A stretch of DNA of 64,000 bases from an uncultured Bacteroidales bacterium (GTDB lineage Bacteria; Bacteroidota; Bacteroidia; Bacteroidales; Muribaculaceae). A program made the position numbers and the translations under genes. Location: contig CADCFN010000013.1 in NCBI GenBank assembly GCA_902800715.1, positions 1 to 64,000 on the forward strand, written 5' to 3'. Positions 49,322 to 57,381 of the stretch are shown here, in pieces. The notes below the pieces were generated by a model. That model had not been told where the DNA came from. It did no database searches and saw nothing but the letters and a program-made list of their open reading frames with translations. How positions within the stretch are numbered: the first letter of the stretch is position 1; each line of letters begins with the position of its first letter.

Positions 49322-50290
49322 GGGGCCTTCGATGTAGTAGGCGTAATACTCGTCGAAGGTGATGTCCTCGTCGTGGATGCGTTTTGCTACATCCTTGCCC
49401 ACGTAGCGCAGGTGCCACGGCTCGTAGGCGAAGCCGAAGATGTGTGACTGCTTCTCGGGGTAGCGCAGGATGAAGCCGTAATCATGGCAATGCTCCCGCA
49501 TCCACACGCCTTCGACAGATGTGTCGAAAGGCCATCTCATGGGGTGCTGCCGTGATGTGACGTCGATGGCGTATCCCGTCTGATGTTCGCTGCTTCCTGC
49601 TCGGGCAGCATATCCTTTTGGGTTGCGCTTGTAAGTTCCTATCTGTTCCTCATAGGAGCGGTATGCCGAGTTGACCATCAGCTGGGCATCGGTCTGTTCC
49701 TTGCAAGCCTGCTGCATCACCATGAATGCATCAACGACGACGCTCTGCGCCCGTTGATTCTCATAGCAGTAGTCCATGCTGAACGTCGCCAGATTATCGG
49801 GCTTGTAGTTCTCGTCCAGGTAATGTCGGCCATTGACCAGCATCAGTTGGCCCTTGCTGGTGTCGCAGGGCACCGCGCTGGATTCCCTGTCGCGGTCATA
49901 TCCCACGTTGACCAGGGCGACGATGACATCGAGCGGAGCGCTTGTCGAGTCCTTCTTGTGGAAGGCGAGGTAACGGCTGAAGTTGTCATCGATAAAGTAG
50001 CGCATGCCCAGCACGGGGATGGCAATGGTGTCGTGTTCCTGGTGGGCTATCAGGGTGTCCTCCTGAGCTTCGCTGAGGGTGGCAACGAGGGTCTTGGCCT
50101 CATCGATGGTATAGCCCAGTTTGTAGATTTTGCATTCGTTGGTGAAGTTATAGGCAATGCCCTGGCAGCTCTTGACCATCACCAGCAGCACGAACAGGGC
50201 GGCTAGGGTGCAAGGCATTGACAGCCAGCGGTTGTCACGGTCAGCCCATTTTGCAATCAGGCGCTTGATGAGTTCCAGATTAAGCTCCAT
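49298..50290 (-). CDS. VanY-type D-Ala-D-Ala carboxypeptidase (M15B)
   Basis: A 330-residue protein with one N-terminal transmembrane segment (residues 26-42), so anchored with its catalytic part in the periplasm. The zinc/catalytic motifs SSEHQTGYAIDV (His236, Asp243) and EPWHLRYVG (His293) are those of M15B D,D-carboxypeptidases that trim peptidoglycan stem peptides. The N-terminal half (45-195) is an extra domain that I cannot name. The C-terminal HAKAQSR and the stop codon are encoded by a dispersed repeat (49296-49321), so the native end may have been replaced. msrA lies 6 bp upstream on the same strand. Confidence 0.88.
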   Translation of the reverse strand: MELNLELIKRLIAKWADRDNRWLSMPCTLAALFVLLVMVKSCQGIAYNFTNECKIYKLGYTIDEAKTLVATLSEAQEDTLIAHQEHDTIAIPVLGMRYFIDDNFSRYLAFHKKDSTSAPLDVIVALVNVGYDRDRESSAVPCDTSKGQLMLVNGRHYLDENYKPDNLATFSMDYCYENQRAQSVVVDAFMVMQQACKEQTDAQLMVNSAYRSYEEQIGTYKRNPKGYAARAGSSEHQTGYAIDVTSRQHPMRWPFDTSVEGVWMREHCHDYGFILRYPEKQSHIFGFAYEPWHLRYVGKDVAKRIHDEDITFDEYYAYYIEGPHAKAQSR

Positions 50291-50296
50291 GGGTGG

Positions 50297-50800
50297 TTAT
50301 CGGTTGGCGCGTTTTGCCATCTCGAACAGTTCCAGCGGCAGGTGGCAGTAGCCGTCAGGATTCTTGTCCAGATAGTCCTGATGGTAGTCCTCGGCAGGGT
50401 AGAAATTCTTGAGCGGGAGCAATTCGACGGCGAGTCTCAGCTTCACCTGGGCCTGCACGCGGTCATATACCGCCTTGAGCGTGGGCACATCGGCCTCGTC
50501 GGTATAGTAGATGCCCGTGCGGTACTGCGTGCCCTTGTCATGGCCCTGCTGGTTGACGCTAGTGGGGTCGATGGCCTTGAAATACATCTCGGTCAGGAAT
50601 TCCAGCGAGATGACCTCGGGGTCATAGACGATGCGCACCGTCTCGGCAAATCCGGTCTTGTCGGTACACACATCCTGGTAAGTGGGGTTTTCGGTATGTC
50701 CGTTGGCGTAGCCCACCTGGGTCTCGGTGACACCGTTCACCAGTTTGAAGTAGTGTTCCGTGCCCCAAAAGCATCCGCCTGCAAAATAAATCTCTTTCAT
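50297..50800 (-). CDS. msrA: Peptide-methionine (S)-S-oxide reductase
   Basis: A 167-residue MsrA that repairs oxidised methionine. The catalytic motif GGCFWGTEHYF has the nucleophilic Cys at residue 10. GYANGHTENPTYQDVCT and a late YHQDYLDKNPDGYC follow, as expected. There is no MsrB fusion and no signal peptide, so it is cytosolic. It is the first gene of a two-gene minus-strand unit with the VanY-type gene. The promoter box is at 50834-50841. Confidence 0.95.
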   Translation of the reverse strand: MKEIYFAGGCFWGTEHYFKLVNGVTETQVGYANGHTENPTYQDVCTDKTGFAETVRIVYDPEVISLEFLTEMYFKAIDPTSVNQQGHDKGTQYRTGIYYTDEADVPTLKAVYDRVQAQVKLRLAVELLPLKNFYPAEDYHQDYLDKNPDGYCHLPLELFEMAKRANR

Positions 50801-50833
50801 ATCGCTCTTGAATCGTTTTTAGTTATGTGGTGA

Positions 50834-50841
50834 CAAAGTTA
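50834..50841 (-). promoter_or_regulatory. msrA promoter -7 box
   Basis: On the minus strand TAACTTTG, 33 nt before the msrA ATG. Confidence 0.55.
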
Positions 50842-50963
50842 ATAACAATTTGCGAGATGAAAACCGCTATTCGCCATTTTCTGAAGTGCAGGAAAACCAC
50901 GTTTTCAGAAATATTGGTAAATGAATTTGTAATATAGGTATTGCTTTGCAGCGTAAATGGTTG

Positions 50964-50971
50964 TAAATTTG
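50964..50971 (+). promoter_or_regulatory. -7 box of DUF362 gene
   Basis: TAAATTTG followed by CATCG, 32 nt before ATG 51004. Confidence 0.6.
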
Positions 50972-51003
50972 CATCGTAAAAATCCATATAATCAAGAACT
51001 GAT

Positions 51004-51942
51004 ATGAAGAAATTCACAACCTTATTGTTCGCTGCTTTGCTGGCCGTCATGGCCAACGCGCAGAGTAAGGTGTACTACACCAGTGAAATCACTCCCGAAT
51101 CACTCGTCAAGATTTACAAGGCGCTCGGCGTTGCGCCGACAGGTCGCGTGGCTGTGAAAATCAGCACCGGCGAATCAGGCAACAACCATTACCTCAAGCC
51201 CACTTTTATCCGCAATCTGGTGGAGGAGGTCAATGGCACGATTGTGGAGTGCTGCACGGCTTACGGCGGCTCGCGCCAGGAAGTTTCCAAGCACTGGCAG
51301 ACCATTCATGAACATGGCTTTGACAGCATCTTCGCCGTCGATATCATGGACGAGTTCGGGCAGATGCGTATCCCCGTCAAGGACCGCAGACACATCAAGT
51401 ATGACATCGTGGGCGACCACCTTGCCAACTATGACTGGATGATTAACCTTGCCCACTTCAAGGGGCATGCCATGGGCGGATATGGCGGCGTGTTGAAGAA
51501 CGCCTCAATCGGTGTCGCCAGCACCGCTGGAAAGGCCTATATCCACTCGGCTGGTTACACCGATGACGCCAGCGACGCATGGAATCACATCGAGAACCAG
51601 GACGGTTTCCTCGAGTCGATGGCAGCTGCAGCCCAGGCTGTCCACAACTACATGGGCGGCCACGTCATCTACATCAATGTGATGAACAACATGTCGGTCG
51701 ATTGTGACTGCGACGGCACTCCCGATGAGCCTAAGCTCAAGGACATGGGCATCATGGCTAGTCTTGACCCCGTGGCACTGGATTGGGCGTGCGTGCAGAT
51801 GGTGTTCAGCCACAAGGGCAAACCCGGTGACGACAATGCGCCCCTCATCGAGCGCATCAACAGCCGTCACGGCACCCACACCATCGACTGGGCAGAGCGC
51901 ATCGGCTTGGGCTCCAAGAACTACGTCATCATCAACCTTTAA
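51004..51942 (+). CDS. DUF362 domain exported protein
   Basis: A 312-residue protein with a signal peptide (MKKFTTLLFAALLAVMANAQ). The DUF362 core is recognised by VAVKISTGESGNNHYLKP, CTAYGG, YDWMINLAHFKGHAMGGYGG and ASLDPVALDWACVQM. The function of DUF362 is unknown. Many relatives are fused to ferredoxin domains, but none is present here. No CxxCxxCxxxC cluster motif is visible, so a direct electron carrier is unlikely. It starts an operon with the alcohol dehydrogenase 28 bp downstream, hinting at redox metabolism. Confidence 0.85.
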   Translation: MKKFTTLLFAALLAVMANAQSKVYYTSEITPESLVKIYKALGVAPTGRVAVKISTGESGNNHYLKPTFIRNLVEEVNGTIVECCTAYGGSRQEVSKHWQTIHEHGFDSIFAVDIMDEFGQMRIPVKDRRHIKYDIVGDHLANYDWMINLAHFKGHAMGGYGGVLKNASIGVASTAGKAYIHSAGYTDDASDAWNHIENQDGFLESMAAAAQAVHNYMGGHVIYINVMNNMSVDCDCDGTPDEPKLKDMGIMASLDPVALDWACVQMVFSHKGKPGDDNAPLIERINSRHGTHTIDWAERIGLGSKNYVIINL

Positions 51943-51970
51943 CCTGTAAACTTTAAACTTTAACCAAAAT

Positions 51971-53143
51971 ATGAACAACTTCGTCTATAACATCCCTGTC
52001 AAGGTTTACTTTGGAGAAAATCAGTTGCAGCACCTCAGCGAGGAGCTTGCAAAGTTCGGAAAACGCGTCCTGCTCACTTACGGCGGTGGCTCTATCAAGC
52101 GCACGGGTCTGTATGATGCCGTGGTTGCCGAGGTCAAGAAAGCCGGCATGGAGCTGTTTGAGCTCTCGGGCATTGAGCCTAACCCCCGCATCGACAGCGT
52201 GCGCCGTGGCGCTCAGATGTGCAAGGACCACAATATCGACGTACTGCTGGCAGTGGGTGGCGGCTCGACCATCGATGCCACTAAGTTTATGGCTGCCGGT
52301 GCCAAGGTGGACCATGACCCGTGGGATTTCTTTAACGAGAAGTGGGCTCCCATCACCGAGGCCCTGCCCATCATCAGCGTATTGACCTTGTCGGCAACGG
52401 GCAGCGAGATGGATGCCGGTGGTGTGATCAGCAATCCCGAGACCAACGACAAAATCGGACGTGTAGAGAGTCCCACGCTGTTGCCCAAGGTGTCCTTCCT
52501 TGACCCCACCGTGACCTATACCGTCAGCCCTTACCAGACGGCATGTGGTGCCGCCGATATGATGTCGCACATCTTTGAGGTGTATTTCAATATGAATCAG
52601 GACCTTTATATGCTCGACTGCTTCATGGAGGGCTTGCTGAAGACCATCATCAAGTATGCGCCCATCGCCATGAAGGAGCCTGAGAACTATGAGGCCCGCG
52701 CTAACCTGATGTGGACGTCCTCATGGGCCATCAACGGCTTTGTGGACGGCGGCAAGCGCCAGGCATGGAGCTGCCATCCCATGGAGCATGAGGTGTCGGC
52801 ATTCTATGACATCACCCATGGCTTGGGTCTTGCCATCATCACCCCGCGGTGGATGGAATACTGCCTGAGCGAGAAGACCGTGAGCAAGTATGTGCAGTAT
52901 GGCGTGAATGTTTTCGGCATCGACGCCAACCAGCCGCCGATGGACATTGCCCGCCAGGCTATCGAGAAGACCAAGGACTTCCTGTTCAACACCTTGCAGC
53001 TCAAGAGCACGTTCACCGAGCTGGGCATCGGCGACGAGCACATCCCCGTGATGGCACGCAAGGCATGCTATGGCGACGTCCTGCCCGGCTTCGTGCCCCT
53101 CAACCAACAGGATATCGAGATTATCTTCCGCAACTGCCTGTAA
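51971..53143 (+). CDS. Iron-containing alcohol dehydrogenase (BDH/YqhD type)
   Basis: A 390-residue group III alcohol dehydrogenase. The NAD(P)-binding GGGSIKRTGLYD and AVGGGSTIDATKF lie in the N-terminal domain. LSATGSEMDAGGVISN follows, and metal ligands are suggested by CGAADMMSHIFEVYF and HPMEHEVSAFYDITHGLGLA, with His-x-x-x-His spacing. Similarity is to NADPH-dependent butanol dehydrogenases/aldehyde reductases. Substrate is likely a short aldehyde. It is cytosolic and translated from the same mRNA as the DUF362 gene. Confidence 0.93.
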   Translation: MNNFVYNIPVKVYFGENQLQHLSEELAKFGKRVLLTYGGGSIKRTGLYDAVVAEVKKAGMELFELSGIEPNPRIDSVRRGAQMCKDHNIDVLLAVGGGSTIDATKFMAAGAKVDHDPWDFFNEKWAPITEALPIISVLTLSATGSEMDAGGVISNPETNDKIGRVESPTLLPKVSFLDPTVTYTVSPYQTACGAADMMSHIFEVYFNMNQDLYMLDCFMEGLLKTIIKYAPIAMKEPENYEARANLMWTSSWAINGFVDGGKRQAWSCHPMEHEVSAFYDITHGLGLAIITPRWMEYCLSEKTVSKYVQYGVNVFGIDANQPPMDIARQAIEKTKDFLFNTLQLKSTFTELGIGDEHIPVMARKACYGDVLPGFVPLNQQDIEIIFRNCL

Positions 53144-53227
53144 TGTGAGGCGTTGCAGGTGATGATTTTTTAACAATTTTTTTTTGTAAATTCGTTGAAA
53201 AAATGTGTGGTGTTTACAAAAAAGTTG

Positions 53228-53235
53228 TATCTTTG
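53228..53235 (+). promoter_or_regulatory. Orphan promoter -7 box
   Basis: TATCTTTG followed by CGTCATCG, with no protein gene behind it on this strand. An intrinsic terminator stands about 120-155 bp downstream. Confidence 0.5.
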
Positions 53236-53241
53236 CGTCAT

Positions 53242-53391
53242 CGAACAGAAGGAAGATTGAAATAACTCTTTTCATAATTACAATAGTAATATTCCGACTT
53301 TCATCAATTCTATTCAAGTTAAAAGTTAATAAATTTGGAGAAATGTTATTTGCAGAAAGTTCGCAACGCGGGAGCGCAGCGAACTTTTTTT
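53242..53391 (+). ncRNA. Candidate small RNA
   Basis: The span runs from just after the TATCTTTG box to the hairpin AAAGTTCGC (53356-53364) / GCGAACTTT (53379-53387) with its T-run to 53391, giving about 150 nt. Only short, unconvincing open frames cross it. It could instead be a 5' remnant or part of a repeat. From 53392 to 53592 the sequence is repeat-like (CGAATTACACGAATCAG, AATTAACGCGAATTTTTAA) with no gene seen. Confidence 0.35.
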
Positions 53392-53592
53392 GTTTGATAT
53401 TATTAAGGCAATGTATAGGCGTTGGTCAAACCCTGCGGAGCAAATGCGAATTACACGAATCAGACCAATTAACGCGAATTTTTAATGTTTTTCGTGAAAT
53501 TGGCTTCGCCTCGTTGCACCACTGCCTATGCTCTATTCGCTCCTAGCGGAGCTTTTATCGAACACTAATAGCTTGATATAGACATCAGTAAG

Positions 53593-55860
53593 TTACTTGT
53601 TGGAGAAGGAGTAGGGCAGGTCGCGGGGGGCGGTGCCGCGCTTGGTGTTGGGGGTGTCACCCATGACGAAGCGGATGTCACAGCCCTGTAGCAGGCGCTC
53701 ATGCTCGAGATAGTTGCGGGTGTAGGGCTTACCGTTGATGGTCATCGACTGGATGTAGCAGCCCTTGCCCTTGCGGGTGATGGTCACCTGCTTGCCGTTC
53801 TCGAGGTGCAACGTGACGTGGTCAAAATAGGGGGTGCCGATGACATACTGGTTGCTGCCGGGGCACACGGGGTAGAATCCCAGCGCCGAGAACACATACC
53901 ATGCCGAGGTCTGCCCGTTGTCCTCGTCGCCGCAATAGCCGTCGGGGGTGGCACTGTAGAGGCGGTCCATGGTCTGGCGCACCCAGTATTGTGCCTTCCA
54001 CGGCTGACCGCCGTAGTTGTAGAGGTAAATCATGTGCTGGATGGGCTGGTTACCGTGGGCATAGTTGCCCATGTTCATAATCTGCATCTCGCGTATCTCG
54101 TGGATGGTGAAGCCGTAGTAACTGTCGTCAAACACTGGCGGCACGGCGAATACCGAATCGAGCATCTGGCAGAACGTCTTCTTACCGCCCATCAGGTTAA
54201 TGAGGCCCTGCGGGTCGTGGAACACGCTCCACGTGTAGTGCCAGCTGTTGCCCTCGGTGAACGCGTCGCCCCACTTCAACGGGCTGAAGGGTGACTGGAA
54301 AGACCCGTCCTTGAGCCTGCCGCGCATCAGTTTGGTCTCGGCATCAAACACGTTGCGGTAGTTCATAGCACGCTCGGCATAGACCTTGATTTCGCTCTCG
54401 GGCTTGCCCAGAGCCTTACCCAGACGGTAGATGCACCAGTCGTCGTAGGCATACTCCAGCGTTCTTGCCACGCTCTCCTTGATATTGACATCGTAAGGGA
54501 TATAACCCAATTCGTTGTAATACTCGTGGCCCAAACGTCCCGTGGATTGCACTTGAGGATGCACGGCGGTAGTGCCATGCACCACGGCCTCCCACAGTTT
54601 ATCGACATCATAGCCACGCAAGCCCTTCAGGTAGGCGTCGGCAACCACCGAGGCACTGTTGTTGCCCACCATGCAGTTGCGATGTCCGGGGCTCGCCCAC
54701 TCGGGCAGGAAACCACTCTCCAGATAGGTGTTCACCAGGCCTTCCTGCATCCATGCGCCCATCGTGGGGTACATCAGGTCAACCAGCGGAAACAGACTGC
54801 GGAAGGTGTCCCAAAAGCCCGTGTCGGTGAACAGTCGGCCTGGCAACACTTGACCGTTGTAAGGACTGTAATGAACAGGATTGCCCTTGGCATCAATCTC
54901 ATAGAAACTGCGGGGAAACAGCACCGAGCGATAGAGGCACGAGTAGAAGGTGCGCAGGTGGTCGATGTCGTTATCCTCGACCTGGATGCGGCCAAGCACC
55001 TCGTTCCAGCGCTGGCGACCTTTCTCCTTGACGGTTTCGAGGTCATCATCACCCAATTCCCTCAAGTTGACCAGGGGTTGGTCAAGGCTGATGAACGATG
55101 AGGCGACGCGTGCATTGACCTGCTCACCTCGACGGGTGTTGAACGTCACGATGGCTCCGGCATGGTTGCACCCGATGCCCTTTTCACCCTCGTGAATGAT
55201 ACTGTCTTCAACAACGCTGAACGATGAGAATGGCTTGTCAAATTGAATGATAAAGAAGTTTTTGAAGCCCTCAGGCACGCCGCTACTATTTCGTGTCGAG
55301 TATCCATATACCGCATGATTCTTGGGGTCAATCCTGACGACGGAGCCCTTGTCAAAGGCGTCTATGACGACGTTGGCCTGGTCGGTCTCGGGAAAGGTGA
55401 AACGCAGGATGGCGGCACGCTCGGTGGGCGCCACCTCGGCAACTACGTCATAGTCGGCAAGATAGACCTTGTAGTAATAGGGCGTTGCCACCTCGGCCTT
55501 GTGCGAGAACCAGCTGGCGCGCTCATTCTCGTCCCATACGGGCTCGCCCACGGTGGGCATCAGCGAGAACTGGCCGTAGTCGTTAATCCACGGGCTGGGC
55601 TGATGCGTCTGCTTGAAACCGCGAATCTTGTTCGCCGTGTAGGTATATTGCCACCCATCGCCGTTTTTGCCCGTCTGCGGCACCCAAAAGTTCATACCCC
55701 AGGGCATAGCGATGGCGGGGTAGGTGTTACCCGTCGACAGTTGAAAACTCGACTGCGACCCCACCAGCGTATTCACGTAATCCACCGGCTCCAGTTCAGC
55801 AGCCATTGCTACAAGACTCCAAGCTAAAATAGCTCCCAAAATAAATATTCTTTTCATCAT
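53593..55860 (-). CDS. Glycoside hydrolase family 92 (alpha-mannosidase)
   Basis: A 755-residue exported GH92 enzyme, an exo-acting, calcium-dependent alpha-mannosidase. The signal peptide ends VAMA. The N-terminal beta-sandwich opens VDYVNTLVGSQSSFQLSTGN and NTYPAIAMPWGMNFW. The catalytic domain has EGNSWHYTWSVFHDPQGL, HGNQPIQHMIYLYNYGGQPW and GYCGDEDNGQTSAWYVFSAL, with the acidic cluster of the active site. Length is usual. The linkage specificity cannot be told. The ATPase gene upstream ends 8 bp before it. Confidence 0.94.
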   Translation of the reverse strand: MMKRIFILGAILAWSLVAMAAELEPVDYVNTLVGSQSSFQLSTGNTYPAIAMPWGMNFWVPQTGKNGDGWQYTYTANKIRGFKQTHQPSPWINDYGQFSLMPTVGEPVWDENERASWFSHKAEVATPYYYKVYLADYDVVAEVAPTERAAILRFTFPETDQANVVIDAFDKGSVVRIDPKNHAVYGYSTRNSSGVPEGFKNFFIIQFDKPFSSFSVVEDSIIHEGEKGIGCNHAGAIVTFNTRRGEQVNARVASSFISLDQPLVNLRELGDDDLETVKEKGRQRWNEVLGRIQVEDNDIDHLRTFYSCLYRSVLFPRSFYEIDAKGNPVHYSPYNGQVLPGRLFTDTGFWDTFRSLFPLVDLMYPTMGAWMQEGLVNTYLESGFLPEWASPGHRNCMVGNNSASVVADAYLKGLRGYDVDKLWEAVVHGTTAVHPQVQSTGRLGHEYYNELGYIPYDVNIKESVARTLEYAYDDWCIYRLGKALGKPESEIKVYAERAMNYRNVFDAETKLMRGRLKDGSFQSPFSPLKWGDAFTEGNSWHYTWSVFHDPQGLINLMGGKKTFCQMLDSVFAVPPVFDDSYYGFTIHEIREMQIMNMGNYAHGNQPIQHMIYLYNYGGQPWKAQYWVRQTMDRLYSATPDGYCGDEDNGQTSAWYVFSALGFYPVCPGSNQYVIGTPYFDHVTLHLENGKQVTITRKGKGCYIQSMTINGKPYTRNYLEHERLLQGCDIRFVMGDTPNTKRGTAPRDLPYSFSNK

Positions 55861-55868
55861 TATTAGGT

Positions 55869-57206
55869 TTATTCTTGTTCACGCAGCCAACGCTTTAACA
55901 AGAAGGTAAGAAAATACGGGAAAGTGTAAAACTGACCGTTGAATCCGATGTTGGAAGCGCACAATTTGATACCGTTCTTAATATCGGGATGCGCCTTGCT
56001 TGACGGGTCGGTGAGTTTTTTTAAAGAAGCGCTTGCAGTGTTGCTGGCTTTAACCTCAACAGGCCACAAGTGATTAGCGCTCCTGACGAAGAAATCCATT
56101 TCTATCGATGATCTGTCATTGCGATAGTAGTAGAGGTCGTAACCTTGTTTCACGAGCATATCGGCCACGATATTCTCATAGATGGCCCCTTTATAAGTGG
56201 AAAAGTTGCGGTTTCTCCTTAGGTCATCTTGAGCTTCTTCGTCAAGTGAAGCTATGAGCAATCCAGAGTCACGATAATATACTTTGTATAATTTGGAATC
56301 ATAATTTCCCCTTAATGGTAGTGCCAGCTCATGCAAGCAGTAACACACGTTGATAATTCCAGCATTGTTAAGCCACTCAATAGCGCCGATGTATGCCCTG
56401 TTGCGGGCGGTTGGAGATAACTTAGTGATTTGGAAACGCTTGTTTTCCTGGGCAAGGAAGGTAGAGATGTGACGGTAAACCGAGAGCACTTTTCCTTTTT
56501 CCATTCCTAAGGCGTATTTAGTGATGTCCTCCTCATAGTCGAGAAGTAGTTGCCGCTGGAGTGATAACGTGTTGTTGAAGTTGTTTTGGGTTACAAAAGT
56601 GTTGACAACTTCGGGCATGCCTCCAATGACCATGTAATTACGGAACAATTCGGTCATGCGGTGCATCATGATTGACGAGAGGGGCTTGACGTTAGCCATG
56701 TGGTGATAGAGGTCATCAATCAGCCTGTTATCGTAGCCGTTAGCCCACAGAAACTCCTCAAAGTCCATCGAGTGCATCAGGTAATCTTCCTTGAAACCGA
56801 CACTATTGGACTCAATTTGCTGGTAATAGACACCCATCAGTGAGCCAGAACAGATGACATCGTAACGGCCATCCTGTTTGAATGATTTCAGGCTGGTGGC
56901 GCAGTCGGGACAAGCCTGCAGTTCATCAAAAAACAGGAGTGTCTCACCAGGTTTAATGTCAAGTCGCGGATTGAGCAGTGAAATATTCTTGATGATGCTG
57001 TCAACCTCGTAGCCATCTTCAAAGATGCCTTGAAATTGACTTTGCAGCAGGAAATTGATTTCGACAACATGCTTATAATGCTGCTGGGCAAAGTGCCGGA
57101 TTGACATCGTTTTGCCCACTTGTCGCGCCCCCTTGACAATGAGTGGCTTCCTTTCAGGACGTTTCTTCCACTCAATGAGGAAATTATCAATTTTTCGCTT
57201 AAGCAT
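55869..57206 (-). CDS. AAA ATPase with DUF4143 domain
   Basis: A 445-residue protein of a large Bacteroidetes family. Walker A is GARQVGKTMSI (near residues 28-38) and Walker B is LLFFDELQACP (near 95). A C-terminal DUF4143 part contains YYRNDRSSIEMDFFVRSANH and WPVEVKAS, an E-x-D-F..V-E-V-K pattern like PD-(D/E)XK nuclease cores. The role of the family is not established. The start is placed at MLKRKIDNF (57206); a GTG six codons upstream is possible. The promoter region has four AATCACAT boxes at exact 32-bp spacing (57219-57322), suggesting tight, probably autogenous control. Confidence 0.88.
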   Translation of the reverse strand: MLKRKIDNFLIEWKKRPERKPLIVKGARQVGKTMSIRHFAQQHYKHVVEINFLLQSQFQGIFEDGYEVDSIIKNISLLNPRLDIKPGETLLFFDELQACPDCATSLKSFKQDGRYDVICSGSLMGVYYQQIESNSVGFKEDYLMHSMDFEEFLWANGYDNRLIDDLYHHMANVKPLSSIMMHRMTELFRNYMVIGGMPEVVNTFVTQNNFNNTLSLQRQLLLDYEEDITKYALGMEKGKVLSVYRHISTFLAQENKRFQITKLSPTARNRAYIGAIEWLNNAGIINVCYCLHELALPLRGNYDSKLYKVYYRDSGLLIASLDEEAQDDLRRNRNFSTYKGAIYENIVADMLVKQGYDLYYYRNDRSSIEMDFFVRSANHLWPVEVKASNTASASLKKLTDPSSKAHPDIKNGIKLCASNIGFNGQFYTFPYFLTFLLKRWLREQE

Positions 57207-57218
57207 AAATCTATCTTT

Positions 57219-57322
57219 AATCACATTATCGGCAACAAAAATACGTCAAAAATCACATAATTCCAATATTTTTGGATGAAAAAATCACATAATTTGTGGT
57301 TTTTATCCGTTTGAAATCACAT
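57219..57322. promoter_or_regulatory. Four AATCACAT boxes at 32-bp spacing (operator array)
   Basis: AATCACAT occurs at 57219, 57251, 57283 and 57315, each exactly 32 bp apart. The two central copies extend to AAAATCACATAATT. The spacing is about three helical turns, so all boxes face the same side of DNA. They bracket the -7 box of the ATPase gene (57236-57243, minus): one is in the leader, one between -7 and -33, and two upstream. Confidence 0.65.
57236..57243 (-). promoter_or_regulatory. -7 box of DUF4143 ATPase gene
   Basis: On the minus strand TATTTTTG followed by TTGCCG, 29 nt before ATG 57206 and inside the AATCACAT array. Confidence 0.5.
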
Positions 57323-57381
57323 TGTCCGATGTTTTGCATGTTTTTGTTGCCAGTAGCAGACGACAGGTTAATGTGTACCCA

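Noticed and set aside
53205-53546. 113-codon open frame on the plus strand
   Set aside because: It crosses a promoter box, a terminator hairpin and repeat-like sequence, and the product shows no domain or normal composition.
57219-57346. Periodic 32-bp repeats read as a small CRISPR array
   Set aside because: Only 8 (at most 14) bases are repeated, no palindromic 25-40-bp repeat exists, and no cas genes are near. A promoter-spanning operator array fits better.
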